This document shows, piece by piece, positions 12,001 to 17,933 of a DNA stretch of 64,000 nt. The stretch is from Streptomyces sp. MMBL 11-1 (lineage in GTDB: Bacteria; Actinomycetota; Actinomycetes; Streptomycetales; Streptomycetaceae). The notes below the pieces were generated by a model. The model was not told where the DNA came from. It searched no databases and saw only the letters and a program-made list of their open reading frames with translations. Positions within the stretch are counted from its first letter, which is position 1; each line of letters begins with the position of its first letter. Both the position numbers and the translations under genes were made by a program. The stretch spans positions 620,001 to 684,000 of the forward strand of contig NZ_CP117709.1 of the NCBI RefSeq assembly GCF_028622875.1, in the 5' to 3' direction.

Positions 12001-15000
12001 CCTGCGCCATCCGGTCCCAGCGCTGGGCGATCCGGCCCTGCGCGTCCGGGTCCCGTACCCCGGCGAGGGCGGTCATCCGCAGGTCGTCGACGACGGCGAG
12101 CACGGGGTCGGGGTTGGCCTCGGCCGCCGTGTCGAGGAGTTCGGAGCCGGTGAGCCGGTCGCGCAGCAGCTCGCGCAGCCGGGTGGTGTCCCGAGCGGCC
12201 CACGCCGGAGGTACGGGCCGGCTGCGCGCGCTGTCGAGCAGCGCCCGGAAGAGGCAGTTGCCGCCGCCCGGGGTGTGCAGTCGGCGGAAGGCCAGCCCGT
12301 CCGCGCGCACGGAGTCCGCGGAGCCGGGTGCCGCAGGGGCCTTGCTGAACAGCGTCAGCTCCTCGGCGAGGCTCTCCGGGCTGCTCGGCGCGGGTGCCAG
12401 ATCGGGTCGGCGCCGGGCGAGTTCGACGGTGTCCTCGGGGCTCAGGGCCAGGTCGGAGAGGGGCAGCGGGGCGGTGGAGAGCGACCAGGTGATCCGCGCG
12501 GCGGGCGCGTAGGTGAGCCCGGTCACGTCTTGCGGTGAGACCAGGGTGGTCGGTGGGAGCTCGGGGGGTGGCGGGGGCAGCAGGGCGTCGAGCGACGTGC
12601 CGGTCTCCGCGGTGGCGCTCAACTCGGCTGCCGCGCGCAGGAATTCCCGGTAGTCGTCGGGGGTGGGGTCGGTGGGGTCTGCCGAGGTTCCCCCGGTGGT
12701 GGCCGTGGCGCCCGCAGGGCCCGCCTCCGGTCCGCCGGTCGTCGCACCCGTCTCGCGGCGCCGGTCGACGACCATCCGGCGCAGCAGGTCCGGGGTCATC
12801 CGGCCGTCGCCGTATCGGGCCGCCGTCTCCTGGTGGAGCCAGCGCAGGCCGTCCACGTACGCGAGTCCGGCGAGCGACTCCCGGTGTTCGGGCTGTTGTT
12901 CGGAATCCGGACCGAAGACTTCGCGCAGCGTGCGGATCTGCTGGAGGGTGCGGGCGCGGGCGAACGCGTCGGCCGGGTCCGGGCCCGCGTGCAGACCGGC
13001 GTCGCGTGCCAGCGAGTCCAGTGCGGTGCCGCCGGGCTCCGGGGTGAAGAGCCTCCACCGACCCGGCCCGTCCGGTCCGTCGGTGAGTACCGCGCGGACG
13101 TTGCCGTCCCGGTCCTTGGCCGTGCCCGCCTCGGTCGTCGGGGCGTACACCGTGCGCCCGGTCCGGTTCGCCACGTGCTGGGCCACGGGCAGCCCCGCGA
13201 TCTGCGGCTGCCGCCCGGTCTCGCAGGAGAACAGCACCAGCGGCCGGTCCTGGTCGCCGTCCTCGGCCCAGTACTTGAGCACCTCGCCGAGCTGCACGCC
13301 GCTGACCTTCACGCTGGGACGCGCGGCGTCATCGGTGCCGAGTGTGACGGTACGGGGGGTGCCGTGCGCCGCGAGGTAGTCCGCGTCCCGCGCCGTTCCG
13401 GAGCCGGGTAGCGCGGTCGGCGGTCCGGTGAACACCGTACGGGGGACCGGCGCAGTCTCGGTGGCCGCCGGGTCCGGGGCCTCGGAGGAAGCGGTGCGCA
13501 CGCCGCGAAAGGTGTCCTGGCCGAGCAGCGCCCGGCGCCCCGCGCTCTGCCCCGTACCGTCCTCGGCGGGGCTCTGCGAGATGGTCAACGTCTGCACCGC
13601 GCGGCCGGGCCGGGGCTGGTGAGGCCCTCCAGGCACCCAGCGCCGCAGCTGCGCGAAGGGCACCGCGTGGCCGCTCAGGGTGGTGACGACCCGCTGCTCC
13701 TCGGGAGGCGTGGGGCTGTCTCCCTCGGTGGTGGCCACGTCGCCGCGCCCCGACTCCGGTGCGGTGGCGGTCTGTTCCGGGGGCGGGTGCGGTCGGCCGG
13801 CGGGCAGGGCGCCGTCGCGGACCAGCGACTCGACCATCTGCGGTACCGAACGGCTGCCCTGGAACAGGCCGTGCATGTCTTCGGGTACGACGGGCCGGAA
13901 GCCCTGCTCCAGCAGGAGCTTGGGCAGCAGGAGCTGGACGTTGGTGCGGAGGTTGCCGTCCTGGAAGGGGTGGACCACGTGCAGTGCCCGGACGGTGCGG
14001 GCGATGGAGGCGAGCTTGGCTCCGTCGTCGGCCCCGGGTCGGCCGACGCGGGCGTAGTGCTGCTGGAACAACGTGTCGACGAGGTCGGCGGCGGCCCCCT
14101 TCTTGTAGTTGGTCGCCAGCGACGGGACGCCGTGCAGGAAGCGGGTGAGGATCGTGACCGGCCGGGGCGAGGGCAGCGGGTCGGCCCAGTTGTGCGTGGT
14201 CATGTCGTAGACCAGGGCCTGGCCCCCGACGCGCTCGTCGAAGATGTCGGGAGCGAGAGCGTCACCACGCAGCGGGAACTGGGTGGTCCCGTCGCCGGAC
14301 CAGCCGATCGCACGGCCGAGATGGCCGGTCGCCAGAGCGTGCATGGCCTGGTACGCGGCCGAGTCCATGGGAGCCGCGACGGTGTCGGGATCGCCAAGGA
14401 ACCGGGTGTACGCCGCGACCATGCCCGCCTGGAAACCCGGGGACCGGTCGTGGTCGTAGTAGGACCCGGGGTCGTCGGGGAAGGCTGCCAGGGCGGCTTC
14501 GTGATTCTTGGGGTCGATGTAGAACTGCCACCACTCGTTCTCCGGCAGGACGTCCCGCAGAGTCTCGCGCTGCTCCGGCGGTCCCGGCCGCCCCTGGTCC
14601 GGGAAGGGCCCGCCGGTCCCGGTACTCGCGTCGGTGGTGGTCGCGTCGGTGGTGGTCGCGGGGGTGGTGGTCGCGGGGGTGGCTCCGTCGTCGCGCCCCG
14701 ACTCCAGGTGCAGATCGGTGGCCGTCTCGGTCCAGGGGGTGGACAGGGTGACCGGCTTGGAGGCGGCTGGGACGTCGGTGGCGGCGCCGGGGCTGTCCGT
14801 GGCCGTGGCCGTGGCCGTGGCGAGCGTCGGCTTGACGTCCCGGGCGGGTGCGGTGTCGGTCGTGGTGACGATCGGCGGCTTGATGTCCGTGCCGTCTTCG
14901 ATGCCGGTCACGGGGGTCGGTTCGCCCGAAAGTACCTTCACGGGGCGCAGGTCCGGGTCGCCAGGCGCCGACGCGCCGCCGACCGGCTTGTCGGCGGGCT

Positions 15001-17479
15001 TCTCCCCGGGCGGCGGAGGGGCCGACGCGGCGGGCGCGGAGGCCGCCGACGTCACGGGCGTGGGAACGGTCGACGTCACGGGCGTGGCAGACGCCGGCCC
15101 GGCGGACGTGACCGGCGACGGGGTATTCGAGGCGCCGGGCGACGGAGTCGCCGACGTGATGGGCGGCGGGCCGAGGGCGGCCGAAAGCGGCAGCAGCACA
15201 TCGGCGCCGGAGAACGCGGTGCCCGAGATGCCTTCCGGCGTCACCGTGACGTACGGACCGGTGAGCGTACGGGCCCGGACCGGGTCACCGGGACTGTGAC
15301 GGGTCAGCTCGACGGCGCTGCGTACCGGCTCTCCGGCCTCCCCCGTCACGTCCTGCGCTACCGGCGGGCCGAGCACCACAGCCCGGTCGGCGTCGGCGCC
15401 GTCCAGCAACTCAGCGGCCTCCGGGGACCCCGCGGCCGGTGGCGGCGCCTCCGAGACGACCACCGTCAGCGGGGGCGGCCCGGCGTCGGCCGTAGGGCCC
15501 GCGGCGACAACGGGCGGGGCGTCGGCGGACGCCCCGCGCCCGTCCGAACCGCCGCCGGTCCGTCCCGGATCGCGCCCATCCGAACCGGCGCCCGCCCCAC
15601 CCACGTCGCGCCCGATGGAACCGGTGCCCGTCTCCCCAGGACCACGCGCCCCCGAGCCGCCTCCCGACGGCGCCGGGACTCCCCCGGCCATGGAGCCGCC
15701 CGCGCCGATCGGCGGGGCCACCGTCACCGGCGTACCGAAGCCCCCCAGGGCCCTGCGGACCTCCTCGGCGTCCACCCGGGCCGCGGGGCTGTTCCCCGCG
15801 GGTACCACCCGGACCTCGGGCACCTGCGACAGACCGGCGTTCAGGCTGTCGCGTACGCCTGTCTCGGTGCCGCTGGGCGGCTGGCCGCCCCGTAGGGCGG
15901 CAAGGTCGCGCAGCGCCTGTTCGCGCGTCTCGGCGGGACCCTGGTGGAACTGTTGCCACAGCTTGTTCTCGGCGGCGGTCACGGGCATCGGGCCCGGGGA
16001 ATAAGGGGGCGGGTCCGCCGGGACGTACGGCGGGGGGTCCTGCGCCAGGTAGGGCGGAGGCGACTGGCTGCCCGTGAAGCCACCCTGGCCGGTGACCTGT
16101 TGGGCGACCGGCGGAGGCCCGCCGAGGGCGGGTCCGTCGCCGCCGGTGGTGTCCGTGCGCGAGGGGCCGCCGGTGCGGTCGGGACCGTCAGCGGCGCGGG
16201 AGGAGTGCTCCGAGCCGCGCGTACCGGAGTCACCGCCGCCGGAGACGGTGGGCAGCGGCTGGTCGCGCAACTTGTCGATCGCGTGCCGCAGTTCGGCGCC
16301 GCTGTTGAGGGCGGTACTGGTGAGCGACGCCTCGACCTGGCTGCTGACGCCCGCGCCGACAAAGGTGGACCAGCTGGTGGACCAGTCGCCGTCGAAGGCC
16401 CCCTTGATCAGGATCTCCGCGAGCGCTTCGCCGGACCCGGCGGCGAGGAAGTCGGCCGTTCCCTTGAGCCCGTAGTGCCCGGCCAGCGCGGCCGGCCGGT
16501 CGGAGTTGTAGCGAAGGATCTGACTGTTCCGCCACAGATCGGGGTTGTTCCGGAAGGCGAGCGGGCCGTCCCGGAAGGTGACCGGGGGCCTGGGCGGGGG
16601 GACGGGCCCGCTCCCGTTCGGGTCGGGTCCGGGGCGGTCGTCCGGAGGACTGGCGCGGTCGGGGTTCGGCTTGGAGTCGGGGTCGGGGGTCGGACCATTG
16701 CTCTTCGGGTCGACGTTCGGGGTGTCCCGCAGGTTGGGGTTGTCCTTGAAGTCGGGTCCGTTCTTCAGGAAGTTGCCGTCGAAGCTTCTGACGATGTCCT
16801 TCGCGAACGTGTCGAAGACGCTCGTGAAGAATCCCGCCGCCGCACCGAAGGCGGCGGCCTTGCCGATGTCGCTCCAGTCGATGCCGTCGGGGCGGCGGCC
16901 GTCCGGGGCGAAGTTCATCATCGCCAGCCGCACGGCGAACGTGGTGAACGCCTCGGCGAACGCCTCGGTCAAGGAGGGCGTCAGGTGCAGCCGCTGGAGG
17001 AGGTGGCTGAGCGTGGTGAGGATGAAGAAGCGGCTGCGGAGCTTGGCCATCATGATCTGGCTGGCCGAGGCTCCGCCGGTGAAGAAGGACATCGCCAGGT
17101 AGATGGCGATCTCGATGAGCAGCCGGATGATCTCGGCGATGACCTGCCACTTGGACTCCATGATGTCCATGGAGGTCTTGCGCCGGCCCTCGGCGATCCT
17201 GTCGAGCTGCTCGGCGAAGTCGCGCAGGTAGTTCTTGCCGCCGTCGTCGACGAGCATCCCCATCGCCCGGCTGTACGAGGTGGCGAGGTCGTCCGGCATG
17301 GACTCGCCGATGTCGTGGATCGACTTGTCGATCAGCGAGGACAGTCGTTCCAGTTTGCGCCCGAGGCCGGAGTAGGGCCGACGACTGTCGAAGGCGAGGT
17401 CCTCGTCGGCGTCCATGAGCTTCTCCCCGGTGAGGATGAAGATCATGGCGTTGACCTCGGGCGATACCTGGATGCTCAC
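1..17479 (-). CDS. Giant T7SS-linked multidomain protein, 3' end outside window
   Basis: The frame starts at a GTG (17477-17479) and has no stop down to base 1, giving at least 5,826 residues. Residues 1 to about 240 are helical with hydrophobic stretches (IAIYLAMSFFTGGAS; AAAFGAAAGFFTSVFD) and resemble the WXG100-like N-terminal domain of CpnT-type T7SS toxins. A Pro/Ser/Thr-rich linker (about 250-950) follows. Then come a Fic-like motif (H1170), a clan-CD-like HG...SC pair (H1372, C1419), an OTU-like core (C1742, H1934), long beta-rich stretches (about 2000-3800), two decayed OTU-like modules (3917-4119, 4213-4349), acidic DSE-rich linkers, and an OmpA-like segment near 5326. The gene is last in the esx gene string, 81 bp after a WXG100-like gene. 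Streptomyces giants of this kind are often annotated as lonely-Cys-domain proteins. Role as exported effector is inferred. The family resemblance is by motif only. Confidence 0.85.
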   Translation of the reverse strand, partial: MSIQVSPEVNAMIFILTGEKLMDADEDLAFDSRRPYSGLGRKLERLSSLIDKSIHDIGESMPDDLATSYSRAMGMLVDDGGKNYLRDFAEQLDRIAEGRRKTSMDIMESKWQVIAEIIRLLIEIAIYLAMSFFTGGASASQIMMAKLRSRFFILTTLSHLLQRLHLTPSLTEAFAEAFTTFAVRLAMMNFAPDGRRPDGIDWSDIGKAAAFGAAAGFFTSVFDTFAKDIVRSFDGNFLKNGPDFKDNPNLRDTPNVDPKSNGPTPDPDSKPNPDRASPPDDRPGPDPNGSGPVPPPRPPVTFRDGPLAFRNNPDLWRNSQILRYNSDRPAALAGHYGLKGTADFLAAGSGEALAEILIKGAFDGDWSTSWSTFVGAGVSSQVEASLTSTALNSGAELRHAIDKLRDQPLPTVSGGGDSGTRGSEHSSRAADGPDRTGGPSRTDTTGGDGPALGGPPPVAQQVTGQGGFTGSQSPPPYLAQDPPPYVPADPPPYSPGPMPVTAAENKLWQQFHQGPAETREQALRDLAALRGGQPPSGTETGVRDSLNAGLSQVPEVRVVPAGNSPAARVDAEEVRRALGGFGTPVTVAPPIGAGGSMAGGVPAPSGGGSGARGPGETGTGSIGRDVGGAGAGSDGRDPGRTGGGSDGRGASADAPPVVAAGPTADAGPPPLTVVVSEAPPPAAGSPEAAELLDGADADRAVVLGPPVAQDVTGEAGEPVRSAVELTRHSPGDPVRARTLTGPYVTVTPEGISGTAFSGADVLLPLSAALGPPPITSATPSPGASNTPSPVTSAGPASATPVTSTVPTPVTSAASAPAASAPPPPGEKPADKPVGGASAPGDPDLRPVKVLSGEPTPVTGIEDGTDIKPPIVTTTDTAPARDVKPTLATATATATDSPGAATDVPAASKPVTLSTPWTETATDLHLESGRDDGATPATTTPATTTDATTTDASTGTGGPFPDQGRPGPPEQRETLRDVLPENEWWQFYIDPKNHEAALAAFPDDPGSYYDHDRSPGFQAGMVAAYTRFLGDPDTVAAPMDSAAYQAMHALATGHLGRAIGWSGDGTTQFPLRGDALAPDIFDERVGGQALVYDMTTHNWADPLPSPRPVTILTRFLHGVPSLATNYKKGAAADLVDTLFQQHYARVGRPGADDGAKLASIARTVRALHVVHPFQDGNLRTNVQLLLPKLLLEQGFRPVVPEDMHGLFQGSRSVPQMVESLVRDGALPAGRPHPPPEQTATAPESGRGDVATTEGDSPTPPEEQRVVTTLSGHAVPFAQLRRWVPGGPHQPRPGRAVQTLTISQSPAEDGTGQSAGRRALLGQDTFRGVRTASSEAPDPAATETAPVPRTVFTGPPTALPGSGTARDADYLAAHGTPRTVTLGTDDAARPSVKVSGVQLGEVLKYWAEDGDQDRPLVLFSCETGRQPQIAGLPVAQHVANRTGRTVYAPTTEAGTAKDRDGNVRAVLTDGPDGPGRWRLFTPEPGGTALDSLARDAGLHAGPDPADAFARARTLQQIRTLREVFGPDSEQQPEHRESLAGLAYVDGLRWLHQETAARYGDGRMTPDLLRRMVVDRRRETGATTGGPEAGPAGATATTGGTSADPTDPTPDDYREFLRAAAELSATAETGTSLDALLPPPPPELPPTTLVSPQDVTGLTYAPAARITWSLSTAPLPLSDLALSPEDTVELARRRPDLAPAPSSPESLAEELTLFSKAPAAPGSADSVRADGLAFRRLHTPGGGNCLFRALLDSARSRPVPPAWAARDTTRLRELLRDRLTGSELLDTAAEANPDPVLAVVDDLRMTALAGVRDPDAQGRIAQRWDRMAQAVVTDGDGRQWRRMLRNSGYPHLAEVAPTPADARRLGTDGLILAAADLPALWASPFADVLPQALAHTLDLDLRLVQPDPRAPGSTFVTPLNPGGRGGALHLSYNGTDHFDALVPDSAPFTPAPAPVLTPAPATQDPAGSDVFGQWLRSMGGITGLDAPDTPAPDRGDPVPLETQLERHRPARLLTGEDARPPGPAPRTVTFEDGARLPTVLISPDAGPGDGGPGPRTAAAPRTGLLSGVGVLTLRSAEQVAQEILGKLPGKVRAQFDEAELLRLLTDQPAAFTAPRGARFVGREKSGVGHEMTVEAAPYHRWERFSDVNGSTVRVDTMRRGQAGTGGGRSVGVGRRVAAAVGMGPPLNWMLKIGVSLGWSRRTDYTLGTQAYNQSEYRAVDGSHLHLDDVHYRVRVERVTEAPRTTGPDATPPAPAPRWQRTPVHTATFAVRDGLSWRLPDDLTVPFKGPKRAPETLTFPDGVEPRVSDTAGLHLTDPPEEVALAISGARPGSSAHRTLVSYVRPGRLHGLFGRLAGPVSGPGLTRGSGQRPLGHLVVERSIPHRATLVTESVKAEVRDIAQTTYQNQRAHVRDTRLGAQVTSGPNFTLIGPETDVRLQGGPLVRADLGTGRGHYLGNDAARKVTGRVRNHPLALYRVERTLMVRKAGEPASAARPVRVVSLDWISTQDARRLAGWDSRTPGATGPNPDAEPPLPWYLTREDPVHLGGQVRAEGFRPDQRPPAPPDRNVRPPAQQSQQDQQDQQGQQHRNGQPLPAPAPAPAPAPAPQDPLRAFADTVVDTLYRSYPSLFVPPLMLRHPRLARLWYGDGRVRTAQFNDRQVREALNRPSLAQSLDDLTTTGVPVLLTEDGKVRRGHHTLILRARLTDRRFETTMSERSLRNAVIGTEVSGQGQQASTTLSAGVEMGISPRDHDKAPDAGLPRRMGNVSLGGRYAKSDAKATRNTVAVAHDQLTFQNGADLYSYQVELAATFEGHRRPRGWARLASAGLLGAGVFVSKVEERPLFSRGMETVGRVELAVPAAHGSARYAPTDPPATGPTTGAATATSAAPAPTPAPRPLSATEADQLLDGTRPVARGETSDRSLVRRLLSAPHVVLSAEGGRQRQQLVQDTADRASGTSWHVSAPGAPIRTALRRAMANLSIAGQLGQYLGPFGSRVTGLNGAGPFSTHYLKAAIRGELGNVRVVSDPKPGSLEATLGNEHRVTGSSSAVSRTTLGLQGAAMPLQQAPGEQAVLGSYATALQYAWGKGRSASETLTRGRNTTLTYAGRMYLVVADAAETVAVRDRWTAAMGAVGTRAGAGISAAAGRISERLGRGLAPRRAAAALQHIRDAVMFHLPLQDAIETGLAPDGLGTATPGNLGGGYRLPPFLRRRRFPSHPSGRLDASGVAQELMGRLERIGVPSHDREQVLQRLSPDFLRSHLHELTTDGMTLPVRHRAWTRPHHLPVGGSPGQLRFTLTPVTTTVERLRTGYELEDYRTTSRDDAKGTSQDRGADVTLSASQRAAGSGVLVANPALQGTAAKQRSSTRTETTGSTAMPNIATTQTHAEIITSYTLTVTMTDASGEPLSPTATASVGSLNEILPTSLLTPDGDGADGALSEQDIAEPEGAVRLLTAHQARPEAVANWRRNTDGDTGAPNPDILRFDDRTGSGILAVDVLGASRVRDALTLATARADGFPGDSDLGRQYTGTELAERVRMARHTPLTGLGTAPAQAQQEATTQVGLTAGFREALGPNGSPLPTQASAHLFGQSHTADSRLYARMHRRGARLLAVENKPRMEAMRRRKTSDALEAGIVDNVEGAVSSSPMAGNSNAGVTNPGATVPIGGANDSTTSKGAMDTTLGTHLKVVTDRSMLFAVPVSWLSVSEVDHRFTDSRPMRALGHARRGPRAAEAETTVLVWLREDLARDHGLLDDTTFPDEAGAAWDDQARAAADLAAAEKNYYDARARAREAWLGLSADEQTALGDGDPDRPTVLPRSVDRSPAATAWQAAREEVRRWARHTDAAAADHHRLHLAATRLTAHHQGSASAAVKDPPQEYTVPGWRSEAPEPYTITDATDSAPRTLTSPDGTTVREVHTVPHDGASFFHALLAVAQDRGRLSHLLGPGLADRFAAGAGDPSVTAEAVAAARDRLAWALADHGNEDLIDALALDVADTFTQDELDVAGVELSAVQQAEFDALGRLPQTFWPTPEQRVALAVAALSRPFAAEPPAADTTDRDAGEPAPPERRAGDHGGADLLPALAARVLGIPLTVVTGEGRQQLFVPHGADPAAVDAATDPVLLAEGGFFHATLPAGTAPPVATPLPTATTATSTTGTSMTTSTTATSTGPAKPPTHRSHATAPWLPPADLTGPRYRLDRDGVLTAPDGATYTQGTPAGRGNGFFAALSTAMRQAAAQPGLDRQEAARLRHRAGASPAQLLRLNGLPGDPAARDALFTPPAPRPLAGAPAPGKDAHEGHLRRHLANAPWGPEADRAVAEWAAAATGTTVTLIEENGTAHTYPGPSADASVLRLRRRGGDFVPLLPRTPAPAPTHGIPARQKPTGPDAPARPVTDPTASTVDMSVPAPPARHPDPAAVPLPPTLADSDRPGLPDEEEAYELSTFSGAPPGPDGGRDSEDPDGGTESEDGDTDSETEDGPPAWADPRWLSTVFGPQWSRAPRPRLQETSEALYALVERAAGNRPPQAGLADLTREVLHLPRRARASSQDVLDLGALVLEASSDDLESAEDLAAYFIDRQIETRRDALAEETLLRTADRSPTGRDFTGTGRRPPELDSYLAEHSGGFTRRPAPWRGPYVIVAEEADGEGVEIVTPWRTFVVRDAVEMARIISYDARRPRGADIVLVLPPAFAAEVANLVSGTTARPVWYPLGVAEAATHPTSGDRRLVVRRSQGGDGPGWATPPPPRDRGLTGARDLSSDSDDGSDTESDSGSTSDGDAEFDRLADRAQWERRIDALRPRPLVTRDYRVVDESGTGVLFTEPRPRAVGEVRAEDGSDTPALFLPHQDQGAVHAADRPPLHISADRTLALHSAGDDTTGRSRQVYATRAAIERSTARLAATGAGVRLVTDTSMSVLLTREDGSTGEPLFRVEPQFLTASGASEHASTRDFARMVAGAEAAPLSHIAFRGPDGTVATAPVNALHGREVTGTHHLAQALTEAAHGTRLATGVTPGWAARRAGSDPRFTGGVVGAPTPGETYGRALSHTPDNTLRGPLNTAAAHIGVNQFAWAEVGEGYLIQSVSTTNDGGAQLFTHNHAKPGDRVGPHAPYHFAQVVLASEDGTHQITLENETHSRTEIPADRLDGIVDDNLDRYDADELGRLAEETDRSAEAARRGGAEAADITRLEGFARAARALAGVHEAEQVRWYFTEGGPEHALAQREVDQARARARDAVRSAAPVTDDKDLWFFRAYSKRPGESAHAVNAALLSEGSPAVANPLTTVALHGHTPRPHQRTLRFAEQQHTVSNADENLNALALSLARAGLWNRAHGLPLPAVTVTGHGNRSRASGRKRAEAVAHALGERLGRLLRTFQAGAPGPHVTLSDFQLTQDAKRVRGATDPDRGRVVTVTIDDRRNTPTPRPDHPGPLGGPPPSETPVLPRPTSVPAPAAGPRPEPSRSAESVTSPVRDGSRTPRRSGATSPGRGAEVPAWVRARIRYAEESVAFERRLAGHLAENERVTEEFRKMARAAWERARQQFPGDLATFGSENPSLAGSVGTGRPALQRVLRTGNLRELVTFLFQGVSSDLVPAMLGGREDQHPEIEAERPSRRQAEARAELERLAEEIRLDDSLSPQEKQAVLARATRAQAVQTHPDDVRPPLSRAERLLAVDDQNLTWIPATSVYDLAMGSGFQGLSEDSGGLVATGTAGSTYRLLVHAARMRDQWGIDLDLGLIRAGMIATSLSAGHHSFHEVMRGAQLALNDLPGHDPALDYQDNWGRYWNVHPLTERELRDHVARDGLFPDEHAQALLDTPAPDQPPLPPLPAINSAAPLTGPAAGEAVPG
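1420..1519 (-). other. OmpA-like segment in the giant protein
   Basis: VTVTGHGNRSRASGRKRAEA, followed by VAHALGERL (around residue 5326), looks like the peptidoglycan-binding OmpA C-terminal pattern (a GHTD-type strand followed by a helix with xRAxxVxxxL). Cell-wall binding is only a guess. Confidence 0.3.
4415..4859 (-). other. Second decayed OTU-like module, Cys to Gly, His to Asp
   Basis: GRGNGFFAALSTAM aligns with the same nucleophile motif, with Gly4213 at the Cys position; GGDFVPLLP (Asp4349) aligns with the His strand. Both catalytic residues are gone. It lies about 90 residues after the other decayed copy, suggesting tandem duplication. Confidence 0.35.
5105..5761 (-). other. Decayed OTU-like module, Cys to Ser, His to Phe
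   Basis: HDGASFFHALL aligns with DGNCLFRALL, with Ser3917 in place of the nucleophile. EGGFFHATLP 202 residues later aligns with the catalytic strand, with Phe4119 where His should be. The fold is probably kept and the activity lost. Confidence 0.45.
11663..12280 (-). other. OTU-like cysteine protease core, intact residues
   Basis: GGGNCLFRALLDSAR (Cys1742) matches the OTU nucleophile motif DGNCLFRA, and YNGTDHFDALVP (His1934), 192 residues later, matches the catalytic-His strand. Spacing and both motifs fit the OTU deubiquitinase/cysteine protease superfamily. In bacteria such domains act as toxins, host-modifying proteases or processing modules. Confidence 0.6.
13202..13372 (-). other. Clan-CD-like cysteine peptidase dyad in the giant protein
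   Basis: AAHGTPRTVTLG (H1372) is followed 47 residues later by PLVLFSCETGR (C1419). A His-Gly motif and a Cys at the end of a hydrophobic strand are the pattern of caspase/C80-type (clan CD) peptidases, some of which self-cleave large toxins. It may be the lonely-Cys domain used to name such Streptomyces giants. This is a motif match only. Confidence 0.45.
13946..13972 (-). other. Fic-like motif in the giant protein
   Basis: Residues 1170-1178 read HPFQDGNLR, followed by TNVQLLLPKLLLEQGF. The Fic (AMP/nucleotidyl transferase) consensus is HPFx(D/E)GNGRxxR; the catalytic His, Phe, Asp, Gly, Asn and first Arg are kept, while the Gly before that Arg is Leu and the last Arg is Asn. A helical region precedes it. 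Activity is uncertain. Confidence 0.55.
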
Positions 17480-17560
17480 CGACGGCCGCCTCGCGGGGCG
17501 CCCGGGCAGGACGGAGCGGCCGCTCCCGGTCGCGTACGGGAGCGGTGTGCGCTGCGCGGA

Positions 17561-17929
17561 TCAGCGGCGTCCATGCCCGCCCGGGTCGTCGAATCCATCG
17601 GTGTCGAGGCGGCTGTTGCCGTGCTCGATCTCGTCGATGTTGCGGTCACGGGTGTCCTTCATCATCCGGACGTTGCTGACCGTGGCGTCGGTGATGCCCA
17701 CCAGCGCGTCACGGATGGACATCATGGTGTCCTTGGTGGTCTGCCGCTCCTTCTGCTCCTGCGGTCGGGCCTTCTCCGAGAACTCACTGTTGGTGCCGGG
17801 CCACGAGACCGTGGGGGCCAGCTCGTCGAGGAACTCCTCGGTCATGCTCCTGGTGAGCGTGCCGATCTCCTCCAACTGCCGTGCCAGGGCCTCGATGCGG
17901 TGCGGGTCGACGTAGTACCGCTGTCCCAT
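17561..17929 (-). CDS. WXG100-like protein preceding the giant gene
   Basis: A 122-residue helical protein. The N-terminal half (VDPHRIEALARQLEEIGTLT) and C-terminal half (MMSIRDALVGITDATVSNV) are predicted helices joined by a turn with a Trp-Pro-Gly (SWPGTNSEF), the position of the WXG motif in Esx proteins. The start ATG follows AGGAGG by nine bases, and that site overlaps the end of the upstream YbaB-like gene, four bases away, so the two are probably translated together. It directly precedes the giant gene by 81 bp and may be its secretion partner, as Esx-like proteins often are for LXG/CpnT toxins. No C-terminal YxxxD/E signal is seen. Confidence 0.75.
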   Translation of the reverse strand: MGQRYYVDPHRIEALARQLEEIGTLTRSMTEEFLDELAPTVSWPGTNSEFSEKARPQEQKERQTTKDTMMSIRDALVGITDATVSNVRMMKDTRDRNIDEIEHGNSRLDTDGFDDPGGHGRR

Positions 17930-17933
17930 CGCG

